From NCBI RefSeq assembly GCF_029953285.1, contig NZ_JASAOI010000050.1:86880-150879 (forward strand): a stretch of DNA of 64,000 bases, in the 5' to 3' direction. Under the pieces are notes generated by a model that searched no databases, was not told where the DNA came from, and worked only from the letters and a program-made list of their open reading frames with translations. The first letter of the stretch is position 1; each line of letters begins with the position of its first letter. Below are positions 1-8,100 of the stretch, piece by piece. Both the position numbers and the translations under genes were made by a program. The stretch comes from Yinghuangia seranimata (GTDB lineage Bacteria > Actinomycetota > Actinomycetes > Streptomycetales > Streptomycetaceae).

Positions 1-418
1 ACGCGGCGATGATGACGGCGACCCGGGCGTAGTGGAAGCGGTTCCAGCGGTCGAGCTGCTCCTTCCAGTCGGCGGGCCGGTTCTCGGGGGTCCAGGTCTT
101 GTTGCGGTTGTTGATCGGGACGAGCAGCAGCACCGACATGACCACGCTGACGATCAGCAGGCCGGCCGCGGTGACGACGAGGCCGGTGCCCTGGTGGTGC
201 CATCCGGCGACGGCCCAGATCGCGCTGAGGATGAGCGAGCCTATGTACCAGAACGGCATCAGGGCGCCGAGCATCCGACCGCCGTGGGCGTGGCCGAGCT
301 GAGCGCTCTCCTCGGGAAGGGCGTCCAGGATCCGCTTCATGAAGACGGCGACGCAGAACTCCACCCCCACCATCAGGCCGACGACGACGGTGGTGACGAC
401 TTCGAGTGTTGCGAGCAT
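1..418 (-). CDS. DUF1772 (anthrone-oxygenase-like) membrane protein, 3' end cut off by window edge
   Basis: The minus strand opens with ATG at 418 behind a strong ribosome site (GGAGGGG, 5 nt spacing) and reads 139 codons without a stop to the left edge. The protein is a small polytopic membrane protein. Hydrophobic segments lie at about residues 1-25, 54-75 and 83-105, followed by a polar stretch with NNRNKTW and WNRFHYAR and the start of a fourth helix. This layout and the LLLVPINNRNKTW region fit the DUF1772 / anthrone oxygenase-like family, whose role outside polyketide pathways is unknown. It is divergent from the TetR gene at 511 and probably repressed by it. Confidence 0.75.
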   Translation of the reverse strand, partial: MLATLEVVTTVVVGLMVGVEFCVAVFMKRILDALPEESAQLGHAHGGRMLGALMPFWYIGSLILSAIWAVAGWHHQGTGLVVTAAGLLIVSVVMSVLLLVPINNRNKTWTPENRPADWKEQLDRWNRFHYARVAVIIAA

Positions 419-436
419 GATGACCCCTCCGATGAA

Positions 437-449
437 CTAGCACTGCTAG
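437..449. promoter_or_regulatory. Candidate TetR operator 1 (CTAGCACTGCTAG)
   Basis: A 13-bp inverted repeat (CTAGCA, one base, TGCTAG) lies 19 bp upstream of the DUF1772 start. It is identical to operator 2 except for the central base. Its position suggests repression of the DUF1772 gene. Confidence 0.65.
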
Positions 450-487
450 CTGGCGATGCAACGCTAGTACTACTGCCGCTCGATTGT

Positions 488-500
488 CTAGCAGTGCTAG
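488..500. promoter_or_regulatory. Candidate TetR operator 2 (CTAGCAGTGCTAG)
   Basis: This second copy of the 13-bp palindrome ends 10 bp before the TetR start codon at 511. The pair, one copy next to each divergent start, is the classic arrangement for a regulator that controls itself and its neighbour. A partial copy (CTAGCAGTAGC, 724-734) lies inside the TetR gene. Confidence 0.65.
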
Positions 501-510
501 GATTCGAATC

Positions 511-1089
511 ATGTCGGTACAGGAACGCAAAGAACGCGAACGGGCCGAGCGCGAGCGCCTCATCGTGGCGACCGCCCGCGAACTCGCCGAGCAGCAGGGC
601 TGGGACGCGGTCACCACCCGCCGGCTCGCCGAGCGCATCGAATACAGCCAGCCCGTCCTCTACAGCCACTTCCGCGGCAAGCGCGAGATCATCGGCGCCG
701 TCGCCCTTCAGGGAGCCGCCGAACTAGCAGTAGCGGTACGGGCCGCGACCTCCGCCGCGGACGGCCCGCGTGCCCGGGTCGCCGCCCTGGCCCGCGCCTA
801 CCTCGACTTCGCCGAGCACAACCCGGCGGTCTACGACGCCATCTTCCAGCTCGACGGCGGGCTGGCGTACGCGCAGGAGGACACCCCGGCGCCGCTGAAG
901 GACGCCTTCGCCGCGCTGATGGAAAGCCTGGCCGAGGTCGCCGGGAACGGCATCGACCCGGGCCTGTTCACCGAGCTGTTCTGGGCATCCCTGCACGGCC
1001 TCGCCACCCTGACCCGCACGGGCCGCCTGCTACCCGAGTACGCCGAGCCGAGGGTGGAACTGCTGGTGGACCGGCTCTGCATGGTGTGA
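511..1089 (+). CDS. TetR/AcrR family transcriptional regulator
   Basis: 192 aa DNA-binding repressor. The N-terminal helix-turn-helix region (about residues 18-62) includes VTTRRLAERIEYSQPVLYSHF, the usual TetR recognition-helix pattern ending in the Y-x-H-F motif. The C-terminal domain is all-helical and ligand-binding, of the WHG-like type. ATG 511 is chosen over an in-frame TTG at 484 because the TTG lies upstream of the palindrome at 488-500, which would then be inside the coding sequence. It is divergent from the DUF1772 gene with twin palindromes between them, so autoregulation and control of that neighbour are likely. The effector is unknown. Confidence 0.88.
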   Translation: MSVQERKERERAERERLIVATARELAEQQGWDAVTTRRLAERIEYSQPVLYSHFRGKREIIGAVALQGAAELAVAVRAATSAADGPRARVAALARAYLDFAEHNPAVYDAIFQLDGGLAYAQEDTPAPLKDAFAALMESLAEVAGNGIDPGLFTELFWASLHGLATLTRTGRLLPEYAEPRVELLVDRLCMV

Positions 1090-1163
1090 CACACCACCCG
1101 TCGGACACGCCGCCGAGGTCATCGTTCCCCGCCCAATCGACAACCGACCGAGCTCCTGCCGTG

Positions 1164-2534
1164 TCAGCCCTGCTGCATGTCCACGAACCGCGAGTAGTGC
1201 CCCTGGAACGCCACGGTGATGGTGGCCGTAGGACCGTTACGGTGCTTGGCCACGATCAAGTCCGCCTCACCGGCACGAGGCGACTCCTTCTCGTACGCGT
1301 CCTCGCGATGCAAGAGGATGACCATGTCGGCATCCTGTTCGATCGATCCCGACTCGCGAAGGTCCGAGACCATCGGCTTTTTGTCGGTTCGCTGTTCGGG
1401 ACCACGGTTCAGCTGCGACAGGGCGATGACCGGGACTTCGAGCTCCTTGGCGAGGAGCTTGAGGTTTCGGGACATCTCGGAGACCTCCTGCTGCCGGCTC
1501 TCGGCACGGCGGCTGCCGCCGCCGGTCATCAGCTGGAGGTAGTCGATGACGACGAGACGAAGGTCGTTGCGCTGCTTGAGCCTTCGGCACTTGGCGCGGA
1601 TCTCCATCATCGACAGGTTCGGCGAGTCGTCGATGTAGAGCGGCGCCGCACTCACATCAGGCATGCGACGAGCGAGCCGGGTCCAGTCCTCGTCCGTCAT
1701 GTTGCCCGACCGCATGTGGTGGAGCGCCACGCGGGCCTCGGCCGAGAGCAGACGCATCGCGATCTCGTTGCGCCCCATTTCGAGCGAGAAGATCACACTC
1801 GGAAGCCCGTGGTGGATCGAACACGCCCGCGCGAAGTCGAGTGCCAGGGTGGATTTGCCCATGGCGGGGCGGGCGGCGATGACGATCATTTGGCCGGGGT
1901 GGAGGCCGTTGGTGAGGGAGTCGAGGTCGGTGAAGCCGGTGGGGACGCCGGACATCTGGCCGTTGCGGGAGCCGATGGCCTCGATCTCGTCGAGGGCGCC
2001 TTCCATGATGTCGGCGAGGGGGGCGTAGTCCTCGCTGGTGCGCTGTTCGGTGACGGCGTAGACCTCGGCCTGGGCGCCGTTGACGATTTCGTCGACGTCG
2101 CCGTCGGCGGCGTATCCCATCTGGACGATGCGGGTGCCGGCCTCGACGAGGCGGCGGAGGACGGCCTGTTCGCGGACGATGCGGGCGTAGTACTCGGCGT
2201 TGGCCGCGGTGGGGACCGAGGAGATCAGGGTGTGGAGGTACGGGGCGCCGCCGACGCGGCCGATCTCGCCGCGTTTGGTGAGCTCGGCGGCGACGGTGAC
2301 GGCGTCGGCGGGCTCGCCGCGGGCGTAGAGGTCGAGGACGGCGTTGTAGACCATCTCGTGGGCGGGCCGGTAGAAGTCGATCGGCTTGAGGTTCTCGACG
2401 ACGTCGGCGATCGCGTCCTTGGAGAGCATCATGCCGCCGAGGACGGACTGCTCGGCCGCGATGTCCTGGGGCGGGGTGCGCTCGAAGCCCTCGCGGCTCG
2501 GCGGTGGAGCGTCCTCGTACTCCGAGACACTCAT
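1164..2534 (-). CDS. dnaB: Replicative DNA helicase DnaB
   Basis: 456 aa hexameric 5'-3' helicase that unwinds DNA at the replication fork. The N-terminal primase-interacting domain begins PPQDIAAEQSVLGGMMLSK (about residues 20-38). The RecA-like ATPase follows, with Walker A ARPAMGKST near residue 223 and Walker B VVIDYLQLM. No intein is present, unlike mycobacterial DnaB. Start ATG 2534 (MSVSEYED) is chosen over 2564 because GAGGAAGGAAG sits just upstream. It is convergent with the TetR gene. Its upstream region carries an unusual DnaA-box cluster, described separately. Confidence 0.97.
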   Translation of the reverse strand: MSVSEYEDAPPPSREGFERTPPQDIAAEQSVLGGMMLSKDAIADVVENLKPIDFYRPAHEMVYNAVLDLYARGEPADAVTVAAELTKRGEIGRVGGAPYLHTLISSVPTAANAEYYARIVREQAVLRRLVEAGTRIVQMGYAADGDVDEIVNGAQAEVYAVTEQRTSEDYAPLADIMEGALDEIEAIGSRNGQMSGVPTGFTDLDSLTNGLHPGQMIVIAARPAMGKSTLALDFARACSIHHGLPSVIFSLEMGRNEIAMRLLSAEARVALHHMRSGNMTDEDWTRLARRMPDVSAAPLYIDDSPNLSMMEIRAKCRRLKQRNDLRLVVIDYLQLMTGGGSRRAESRQQEVSEMSRNLKLLAKELEVPVIALSQLNRGPEQRTDKKPMVSDLRESGSIEQDADMVILLHREDAYEKESPRAGEADLIVAKHRNGPTATITVAFQGHYSRFVDMQQG

Positions 2535-2952
2535 GCCGCGCTTCCTTCCTCGACGTCGGGACACGGCGTGCGCCCGGCCCCTCCGGGGCGCCTGATGGGT
2601 CCTGCTCTTTCATACGGCAACGGGCCGACAAATCGGCCGCACCACGCGTTGTGCAGTCCCTCACCGTACGGGTGGTCCCGGTCTCGACCAACGCGGTCAT
2701 ACACAGGGCCTGTGGATAACTGTGGACAACCTGTGGAGAGGCACCACTCCGGCTGTGCACAACCTGTGCGCGAAGCCCCTCACACAGCCTGTGCACAACC
2801 CGCAAAACCGCCTCTGACCTGCGGTTTCACTATCCACCGGCTGTGCATGTGAAAAACTTCCGGTCCGATCGACCGGCAATCGCCCCACGTATGTGGACAA
2901 CCACCGCCCGCATCCACAGGTAATGACCAAATCCCTGTTGTGATCATTACCT
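2535..2952. other. DnaA-box-like repeat cluster in the dnaB/MATE intergenic region
   Basis: This 418-bp gap between divergent dnaB and the MATE gene has no ORF of interest but is dense in DnaA-box-like 9-mers. They are TGTGGATAA 2711-2719 (exact reverse of TTATCCACA), TGTGGACAA 2721-2729 and 2892-2900 (exact reverse of TTGTCCACA), TGTGCACAA 2754-2762 and 2790-2798, CTATCCACC 2830-2838, GCATCCACA 2910-2918 and TGTGGATGA 2952-2960. CGCCTCTGACCTGCG at 2809-2823 recurs exactly in oriC (54408-54422). Clusters of DnaA boxes outside oriC that titrate DnaA are known from S. coelicolor; assigning that role here is inference. Confidence 0.7.
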
Positions 2953-2959
2953 GTGGATG
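2911..2959. repeat. 16-bp perfect inverted repeat overlapping the MATE gene start
   Basis: CATCCACAGGTAATGA (2911-2926) and its exact complement TCATTACCTGTGGATG (2944-2959) are separated by 17 bp. The right arm covers the GTG start at 2953. Each arm contains a DnaA-box-like ATCCACA core plus GGTAATGA. It could be an operator for the MATE gene, a pair of facing DnaA sites, or an mRNA hairpin. Confidence 0.8.
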
Positions 2960-4368
2960 ACTACCGTGGGCACGTGGCCGTCGTCCCCGAAGCAGCCCGT
3001 ACCGCTGCCCCCGAAGCAGCCCCCAGCCCGCCCCGGCAGAGCCGTGGCGGGCCGCGGCGCGCCCAGGACCGGGAGATCCTCAGGCTGGCCGTGCCGGCCT
3101 TCTTCGCCCTCGTCGCCGAGCCGCTGTTCATCCTCGCGGACGCCGCGATCGTCGGGCACCTGGGCACTCCGCAGCTGGCCGGCCTCGGCATCGCCGGCGC
3201 CGTGCTCGGCACGCTCGTCAACCTGTGCGTGTTCCTGGCGTACGCCACCACCGCGAGCGTCGCCCGCCTCCTCGGCGCCGGCGACCGCCGCGGCGCGCTG
3301 CGCCAGGGTGTGGACGGCCTGTGGCTCGCCGCGCTGATCGGCGCGGGCCTGCTGGCCGTCGGCGTGGTGGCCGCGCCGTGGATCGTCGACGCGTTCGGCG
3401 CCAGCGCGACCGCCGCGCCGCACGCCACCACCTACCTGCGGATCAGCAGCCTGGGCGTGCCCGCGATGCTGGTCGTGCTCGCCGCCACCGGCGTACTGCG
3501 CGGTCTCCAGGACACCCGGACCCCGCTCTACGTCGCGGTCGCCGGGTTCGCCTCGAACCTCGTCCTCAACCTCGCGCTGGTCTACGGCGCGGGCCTCGGC
3601 ATCGCGGGCTCCGCGTGGGGCACGGTCATCGCCCAGTGCGCGATGGCCGTCGGATATCTGGTGGTCGTCGTGCGCGGCGCGCGCCGCCATGACGTGCCGC
3701 TCGTCCCCGACTTCGGCGGCATCCGCCGGTCGGCGACCGCCGGACTCCCGCTGCTGGTCCGCACGGTGAGCCTGCGCGCGATCCTGCTGATCGCCGCGGT
3801 CGCCGCGACCCGGATGGGCGACACGGAGATCGGCACGCACCAGGTCGCCTGGCAGATCTGGACGTTGACGGCGTTCGCCCTCGACGCCCTCGCGATCGCC
3901 GCGCAGGCGATCGTGGGCCGCGCACTGGGCGCGGGCGACACGGCAGGCGCGCGCGAGGCGACCCGACGCATGCTGCTGTGGAGCGTGTGCACGGGCGTGG
4001 TGTTCGCGGTGGTGCTGGTCGCGGCGCGCCCGCTGTACATCCCGTGGTTCACCGGCGATCCCGAAGTGCGGCACCTGCTGGGCCTGGTGCTGCTCGCCGC
4101 CGCCGCGCTGCAGCCGATCGCGGGTCCGGTGTTCGTGCTGGACGGCGTGCTCATCGGCGCGGGCGACGGCCGGTTCCTGGCGCTGACGATGCCGGTGGTG
4201 CTCGCGGTGTTCGCCGGCACCGTCGCGGCGGTCCTCGGTCTGGGCGGCGGTCTGATCGCGCTGTGGTGGTGCGCGATCGGCGCGTTCATGGCGAGCCGGC
4301 TCGTCCTGCTGGGCTGGCGTGCCCGGGGCGACAAGTGGATGGTGACCGGGGCGACCGTCGCCAAGTAG
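2953..4368 (+). CDS. MATE family efflux transporter (DinF-like)
   Basis: 471 aa with about 12 hydrophobic helices and the MATE fold. After a cytoplasmic, Pro/Ala-rich N-terminus of about 40 residues comes REILRLAVPAFFALVAEPLF, the typical first MATE helix with conserved P and E. The second half repeats the pattern (GLPLLVRTVSLRAILLIAA). Such proteins export cationic drugs or metabolites using Na+ or H+ gradients; the substrate here is unknown. The start is uncertain: GTG 2953 and GTG 2974 both lack a ribosome site, so a leaderless or structured 5' end is possible. A MATE gene next to dnaB is the usual Streptomyces order. Confidence 0.9.
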   Translation: MDDYRGHVAVVPEAARTAAPEAAPSPPRQSRGGPRRAQDREILRLAVPAFFALVAEPLFILADAAIVGHLGTPQLAGLGIAGAVLGTLVNLCVFLAYATTASVARLLGAGDRRGALRQGVDGLWLAALIGAGLLAVGVVAAPWIVDAFGASATAAPHATTYLRISSLGVPAMLVVLAATGVLRGLQDTRTPLYVAVAGFASNLVLNLALVYGAGLGIAGSAWGTVIAQCAMAVGYLVVVVRGARRHDVPLVPDFGGIRRSATAGLPLLVRTVSLRAILLIAAVAATRMGDTEIGTHQVAWQIWTLTAFALDALAIAAQAIVGRALGAGDTAGAREATRRMLLWSVCTGVVFAVVLVAARPLYIPWFTGDPEVRHLLGLVLLAAAALQPIAGPVFVLDGVLIGAGDGRFLALTMPVVLAVFAGTVAAVLGLGGGLIALWWCAIGAFMASRLVLLGWRARGDKWMVTGATVAK

Positions 4369-4411
4369 CCCTGGAGTGAGCGCGTCCGGCCCGTGAACGC
4401 ACGTACGGAAA

Positions 4412-4445
4412 GGCCGCCCCGGGACCCGTTCGTCCCGAGGCGGCC
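4412..4445. terminator. Bidirectional hairpin between MATE and copA
   Basis: GGCCGCCCCGGGAC (4412-4425) pairs with GTCCCGAGGCGGCC (4432-4445) with one mismatch and a 6-nt loop. It lies between the convergent MATE and copA stops. Confidence 0.8.
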
Positions 4446-4469
4446 CCACGACCACCGGCCCGAAGGCGG

Positions 4470-6803
4470 CTACTTCGCGTCCACCAGCTCCCGCCGCGGC
4501 TCGCCCGCGGCCGCCCCGTCCAGTTCACCGACCGTGGGCGCGGTGGAGGCGAACCCGCGCAGCCGCAGCGAGTTGCCGACCACGAACACGGACGAGAACG
4601 CCATCGCCGCGCCCGCGATCATCGGGTTCAGCAGCCCCGCCACCGCCAGCGGGATCGCCGCGACGTTGTAGGCGAAGGCCCAGAACAGGTTGGCCTTGAT
4701 GGTCCGCAGCGTGGCGCGGGACAGCCGGATCGCGTCGACCGCCGCGCCCAGGTCGCCGCGCACCAGCGTCAGGTCGGCGGCCTCGATGGCCGCGTCGGTG
4801 CCGGTGCCCATGGCGAGCCCGAGGTCCGCCGTGGCGAGCGCCGCGGCGTCGTTGACGCCGTCGCCGACCATCGCGACGACCTTGCCGCGCGCCTGCAGTT
4901 CGCGGACCGCGTCGACCTTGCCCGCGGGCAGCACGCCGGCGATGACCTCGTCGATACCGACCTTGGCCGCGACCGACCGTGCCGCGCGCTCGTTGTCGCC
5001 GGTCAACAGCACCGGGGTGAGCCCGAGTTCGCGCAGTGCCGCGACGGCGGCCGCCGAGGTGGGCTTGACGGTGTCGGCGGTGACCAGCACCCCGCGCGCC
5101 GCGCCGTCCCAGGCCACGGCGACGGCGGTACGTCCGGCCTCCTCGGCCGCGTCGAGCGCCGCGACCAGTTCGTCCGGCAGCGTGAGCGCCCAGTCGGCGA
5201 GCAAGGCCGGGCGTCCCGCGACGACCGCGTGGCCGTCGACGACGCCTTCCACGCCGAGCCCTTCGCGGTTCGCGAAGCCCTCGACCGCCGACAGTGTGCC
5301 GAACCGGTCGGCGGCCGCGGCGGCGATGGCCTTGGCGATGGGGTGCTCGCTGGCGTTCTCCAACGCGCCCGCGATCCGGAGCAGTTCGTCGGTGTCGCCG
5401 CCGTCGACCGGGACGACGTCCACGAGCGCCATGCGGCCGGTGGTCACGGTGCCGGTCTTGTCGAGCACGACGGTGTCGACGCGCCGGGTGTTCTCCAGGA
5501 CCTCGGGGCCCTTGATCAGGACGCCCAGCTGCGCGCCGCGCCCCGTGCCGACGAGCAGCGCGACCGGGGTGGCCAGGCCGAGCGCGCACGGGCAGGCGAT
5601 GACCAGGACGGCGACGGCCGCGGTGAACGCCGCGGTGGCGCCTTCCCCGGTGCCGAGCCAGAACCCGAGGGTCGCGACGGCGAGTGCGATGACGACGGGG
5701 ACGAACACGCCCGAGACGCGGTCGGCCAGCCGCTGCACGGCGGCCTTGCCGGTCTGCGCGTCGGTGATCAGCCGGGCCATCTGCGCGAGCTGGGTGTCCG
5801 CGCCGACCTTGGTGGCGCGCACGACCAGCCTGCCGCCCGCGTTGATGGTCGCGCCGGTGACGGGGTCGCCGGGCCGCACCTCGACGGGCACGGACTCGCC
5901 GGTGAGCATCGACGCGTCGACGGCGGAGCTGCCCTCGACGACCACGCCGTCGGTGGCGATCTTCTCGCCGGGCCGCACGACGAAGCGGTCGCCCACGGCC
6001 AGCTTGTCGATCGGAACGCGTTCCTCGCGCCCGTCGGCACGCAGCACCGACACGTCCCGCGCGCCGAGTTCGAGCAGCGCCTTGAGCGCGGCGCCCGCCT
6101 TGCGCTTGGAGCGGGCTTCGAAGTAGCGGCCGGCGAGGATGAACGCGATGACGCCGGACGCGGCCTCGAGGTAGATCTCGGCGTGGCCGCCGCCCGCCGT
6201 GAAGCTGAAGGACATGGTCATGCCGGGTTCGCCCATGCCGCCGAGGAACAGCGCGTACAGCGACCAGCCGAAGGCGGCGAGCGTGCCGAGCGAGACGAGG
6301 GTGTCCATCGTGGCGGTGCCGTGCCGCAGGTTCTTGGCGGCCGCCTTGTGGAACGGCCAGCCGCCCCACACCACGACCGGCGCGGCGAGCGCGAGCACCA
6401 GCCACTGCCAGAAGCGGAACTGCAGCGGCGGGATCATCGAGAGCGCGATCACCGGCGCGGCGAGTACCGCGCTGTAGAGCAGGCGGTCGCGCAGGGAGCG
6501 CAGCTCGCCGTCGCCCCGGGTGTCGCCCTCGTCCGCGTCGCCGTCGGCGGCCGCGGGTTCGTCGCGTACGGGCGTCGCGGTGTACCCGGCCGCCTCGACC
6601 GCCGCGACCAGGTCGGCCGGCTCGAGCTCGGGCGGGTAGCTGACCGTCGCGGTCTCCAGCGCGAAGTTGACGGTGGCCTGCACGCCGTCGAGCTTGTTGA
6701 GCTTGCGCTCGATGCGGTTCGCGCACGAGGAGCAGGTCATGCCGCCCAGTACCAGGTCGATGCGTGCTGAGGGCGCGGCGGGTGCTGCCTGCGGGGTGCT
6801 CAC
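4470..6803 (-). CDS. copA: Copper-translocating P1B-type ATPase
   Basis: 777 aa. An N-terminal metal-binding domain with MTCSSC (about residues 22-27) precedes eight transmembrane helices. The intramembrane motif is CPC ([11 protein letters not shown], near residue 403), the phosphorylation motif DKTGT (about 449) and the hinge GDGVND (about 650). These mark a Cu+ exporter of the P1B-1 class. Start GTG 6803 is chosen because GAGGAGG lies 5-6 nt upstream; the in-frame ATG at 6821 overlaps that site. It follows copZ on the same strand but has its own candidate CsoR-type site. This copper pair is not part of the usual streptomycete rplI-MATE-dnaB order, so it is probably an insertion. Confidence 0.96.
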   Translation of the reverse strand: MSTPQAAPAAPSARIDLVLGGMTCSSCANRIERKLNKLDGVQATVNFALETATVSYPPELEPADLVAAVEAAGYTATPVRDEPAAADGDADEGDTRGDGELRSLRDRLLYSAVLAAPVIALSMIPPLQFRFWQWLVLALAAPVVVWGGWPFHKAAAKNLRHGTATMDTLVSLGTLAAFGWSLYALFLGGMGEPGMTMSFSFTAGGGHAEIYLEAASGVIAFILAGRYFEARSKRKAGAALKALLELGARDVSVLRADGREERVPIDKLAVGDRFVVRPGEKIATDGVVVEGSSAVDASMLTGESVPVEVRPGDPVTGATINAGGRLVVRATKVGADTQLAQMARLITDAQTGKAAVQRLADRVSGVFVPVVIALAVATLGFWLGTGEGATAAFTAAVAVLVIACPCALGLATPVALLVGTGRGAQLGVLIKGPEVLENTRRVDTVVLDKTGTVTTGRMALVDVVPVDGGDTDELLRIAGALENASEHPIAKAIAAAAADRFGTLSAVEGFANREGLGVEGVVDGHAVVAGRPALLADWALTLPDELVAALDAAEEAGRTAVAVAWDGAARGVLVTADTVKPTSAAAVAALRELGLTPVLLTGDNERAARSVAAKVGIDEVIAGVLPAGKVDAVRELQARGKVVAMVGDGVNDAAALATADLGLAMGTGTDAAIEAADLTLVRGDLGAAVDAIRLSRATLRTIKANLFWAFAYNVAAIPLAVAGLLNPMIAGAAMAFSSVFVVGNSLRLRGFASTAPTVGELDGAAAGEPRRELVDAK

Positions 6804-6852
6804 TGGTCCTCCTCGTGCCATTGTCGTTCCACTGTCGTCTTCGTGCCGCTCA

Positions 6853-6875
6853 TATATCCCTACGGGGTAGGGGTA
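6853..6875 (-). promoter_or_regulatory. Candidate CsoR-type operator upstream of copA
   Basis: ATATCCCTACGGGGTAGGGGTA resembles the A/T-flanked CCC...GGG palindromes bound by the copper repressor CsoR. It lies about 50 bp upstream of the copA start. No csoR gene is in the window. Confidence 0.55.
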
Positions 6876-6902
6876 CCCGGGGGGCAGAATCCCGGGTACC
6901 CC
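6870..6902. terminator. Hairpin between copZ and copA
   Basis: GGGGTACCCGGG (6870-6881) and CCCGGGTACCCC (6891-6902) form a perfect 12-bp stem with a 9-nt loop. It lies just after the copZ stop and before the copA operator, so it probably ends or attenuates the copZ transcript. Confidence 0.7.
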
Positions 6903-6924
6903 GGTGCGGGACCCGTACGCCCCG

Positions 6925-7128
6925 TCAGGCGAGCTGGTAGCCCGCCTCGACGACGGCCGCGCGCACCGCTTCCGTGTCGACCTCTCCGGCCGCCGACACC
7001 GTCAGCAGGCCGGTGGCCAGCTCCACCCGGACGTCCTGGACGCCCGGCACCTCGGAGACCTCCTCCTGCACGGAGGAGACGCAGTGGCCGCAGGTCATCC
7101 CGGTGACGGTGAAGGTCGCGGTGCTCAT
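6925..7128 (-). CDS. copZ: CopZ-like copper chaperone (heavy-metal-associated domain)
   Basis: 67 aa, a single ferredoxin-like HMA domain. The metal site is MTCGHC (residues 11-16, inside [14 protein letters not shown]). Such chaperones carry cytosolic Cu+ to CopA and to CsoR. A GAAAGGGGC ribosome site precedes ATG 7128. It is the first gene of the copper module, behind a near-perfect CsoR-type palindrome at 7196-7214. Confidence 0.95.
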   Translation of the reverse strand: MSTATFTVTGMTCGHCVSSVQEEVSEVPGVQDVRVELATGLLTVSAAGEVDTEAVRAAVVEAGYQLA

Positions 7129-7195
7129 GGCAGTGCCCCTTTCGCGGGTGGTCCCGGGGCCGCGGACACGCCCGCGACCCCTCTGCGATCGAAAG

Positions 7196-7214
7196 TATAC
7201 CCCTGGGGGGTATA
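7196..7214 (-). promoter_or_regulatory. CsoR-type copper operator upstream of copZ
   Basis: TATACCCCTGGGGGGTATA is a perfect 8-3-8 inverted repeat (TATACCCC / GGGGTATA), the hallmark form of actinobacterial CsoR sites. It lies 68 bp upstream of the copZ start. Control by a CsoR encoded elsewhere is inferred. Confidence 0.85.
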
Positions 7215-7282
7215 AAGCAAGCCGGAGGCGCCGCGCCTTCCGGCGCCCCTGGCCACACCTGTCACAACGAGCGGGAAAGGCC

Positions 7283-7318
7283 GAAGGCCCGAGGCTCCTG
7301 TAGGAGCCTCGGGCCTTC
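7283..7318 (-). terminator. Terminator of the rpsF-ssb-rpsR-rplI operon
   Basis: GAAGGCCCGAGGCTCC (7283-7298) and GGAGCCTCGGGCCTTC (7303-7318) form a perfect 16-bp stem with a TGTA loop, 16 nt after the rplI stop. Confidence 0.93.
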
Positions 7319-7334
7319 TGGTGTTGCGGTCAGG

Positions 7335-7781
7335 TCAGGCCGAAACGACGTCGAGGTCGAGAGCGGCGGAGACCTCCGGGTGGAGGCGGACCGTGACCCG
7401 GTGCGTGCCGAGGGTCTTGATCGGCGCACCGAGCTCGACACGGCGCTTGTCCAGGTCCGGGCCACCGGCGGCCTTGATCGCCGAGGCGACGTCGGCGACG
7501 GTGACGGAACCGAACAGACGCCCGCTCTCGCCGGCACGGGTCGCGAGCTTCACCTTGAGACCGGTGAGCTGCGCCTTGACCTCGTTCGCCTGGTCGAGGT
7601 TCTTGATCTCGCGGACCTTGCGGGCGCGGCGGATGGAGGCGACCTCCTTCTCGCCACCGCGGGTCCAACGGATCGCGAAACCACGGGGGATGAGGTAGTT
7701 GCGGCCGTAGCCGTCCTTGACCTCGACGATCTCGCCGGGCTCGCCGAGCCCGGTGACCTCGTGGGTGAGGATGAGCTTCAT
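7335..7781 (-). CDS. rplI: Large-subunit ribosomal protein bL9
   Basis: 148 aa. The N-terminal rRNA-binding domain begins [20 protein letters not shown] and contains the bL9 signature [14 protein letters not shown] long connecting helix and a C-terminal domain complete the normal length. It is last in the rpsF-ssb-rpsR-rplI operon, 17 nt after rpsR, with ribosome site GAGGGTGG before the ATG. Confidence 0.98.
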   Translation of the reverse strand: MKLILTHEVTGLGEPGEIVEVKDGYGRNYLIPRGFAIRWTRGGEKEVASIRRARKVREIKNLDQANEVKAQLTGLKVKLATRAGESGRLFGSVTVADVASAIKAAGGPDLDKRRVELGAPIKTLGTHRVTVRLHPEVSAALDLDVVSA

Positions 7782-7798
7782 ATCAAGTCCACCCTCTC

Positions 7799-8035
7799 TC
7801 AGCGCGCCGTGCTGGTGTACGGCAGCAGCGCCATCTCACGGCTGTTCTTGACGGCCGTGGCGACGTCACGCTGGTGCTGCGTGCAGTTGCCGGTCACGCG
7901 ACGGGCACGGATCTTGCCGCGGTCGGAAATGAACTTCCGCAGCAGGTTCGTGTCCTTGTAGTCGACGTAGGAGATCTTCTCCTTGCAGAACACGCAAACC
8001 TTCTTCTTAGGCTTGCGCGCAGGCGGCTTCGCCAT
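7799..8035 (-). CDS. rpsR: Small-subunit ribosomal protein bS18
   Basis: 78 aa, normal length, basic N-terminus. It binds 16S rRNA as a heterodimer with bS6, whose gene opens the same operon. CVFC (residues 14-17) plus a later Cys (TGNC) suggest the zinc-binding (C+) form. Many actinobacteria also carry a zinc-free S18 paralogue elsewhere for zinc starvation. The ribosome site GGAGAAAGAG precedes ATG 8035. Confidence 0.98.
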   Translation of the reverse strand: MAKPPARKPKKKVCVFCKEKISYVDYKDTNLLRKFISDRGKIRARRVTGNCTQHQRDVATAVKNSREMALLPYTSTAR

Positions 8036-8100
8036 TGCTCTTTCTCCAGATCAAGAAGTCTTCGCCAAGACGCCGGGCCGTCTCCGGCCCCGAAGGCGTC

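Noticed and set aside
1086..2852. Long open frame opposite dnaB
   Set aside because: Lies antisense to a fully recognisable DnaB; its Val/Asp/His-rich composition is the mirror of high-GC codons.
2947..4455. Long minus-strand frame across the MATE gene
   Set aside because: Arg/His/Gly-rich shadow with no motif, opposite a clear MATE protein.
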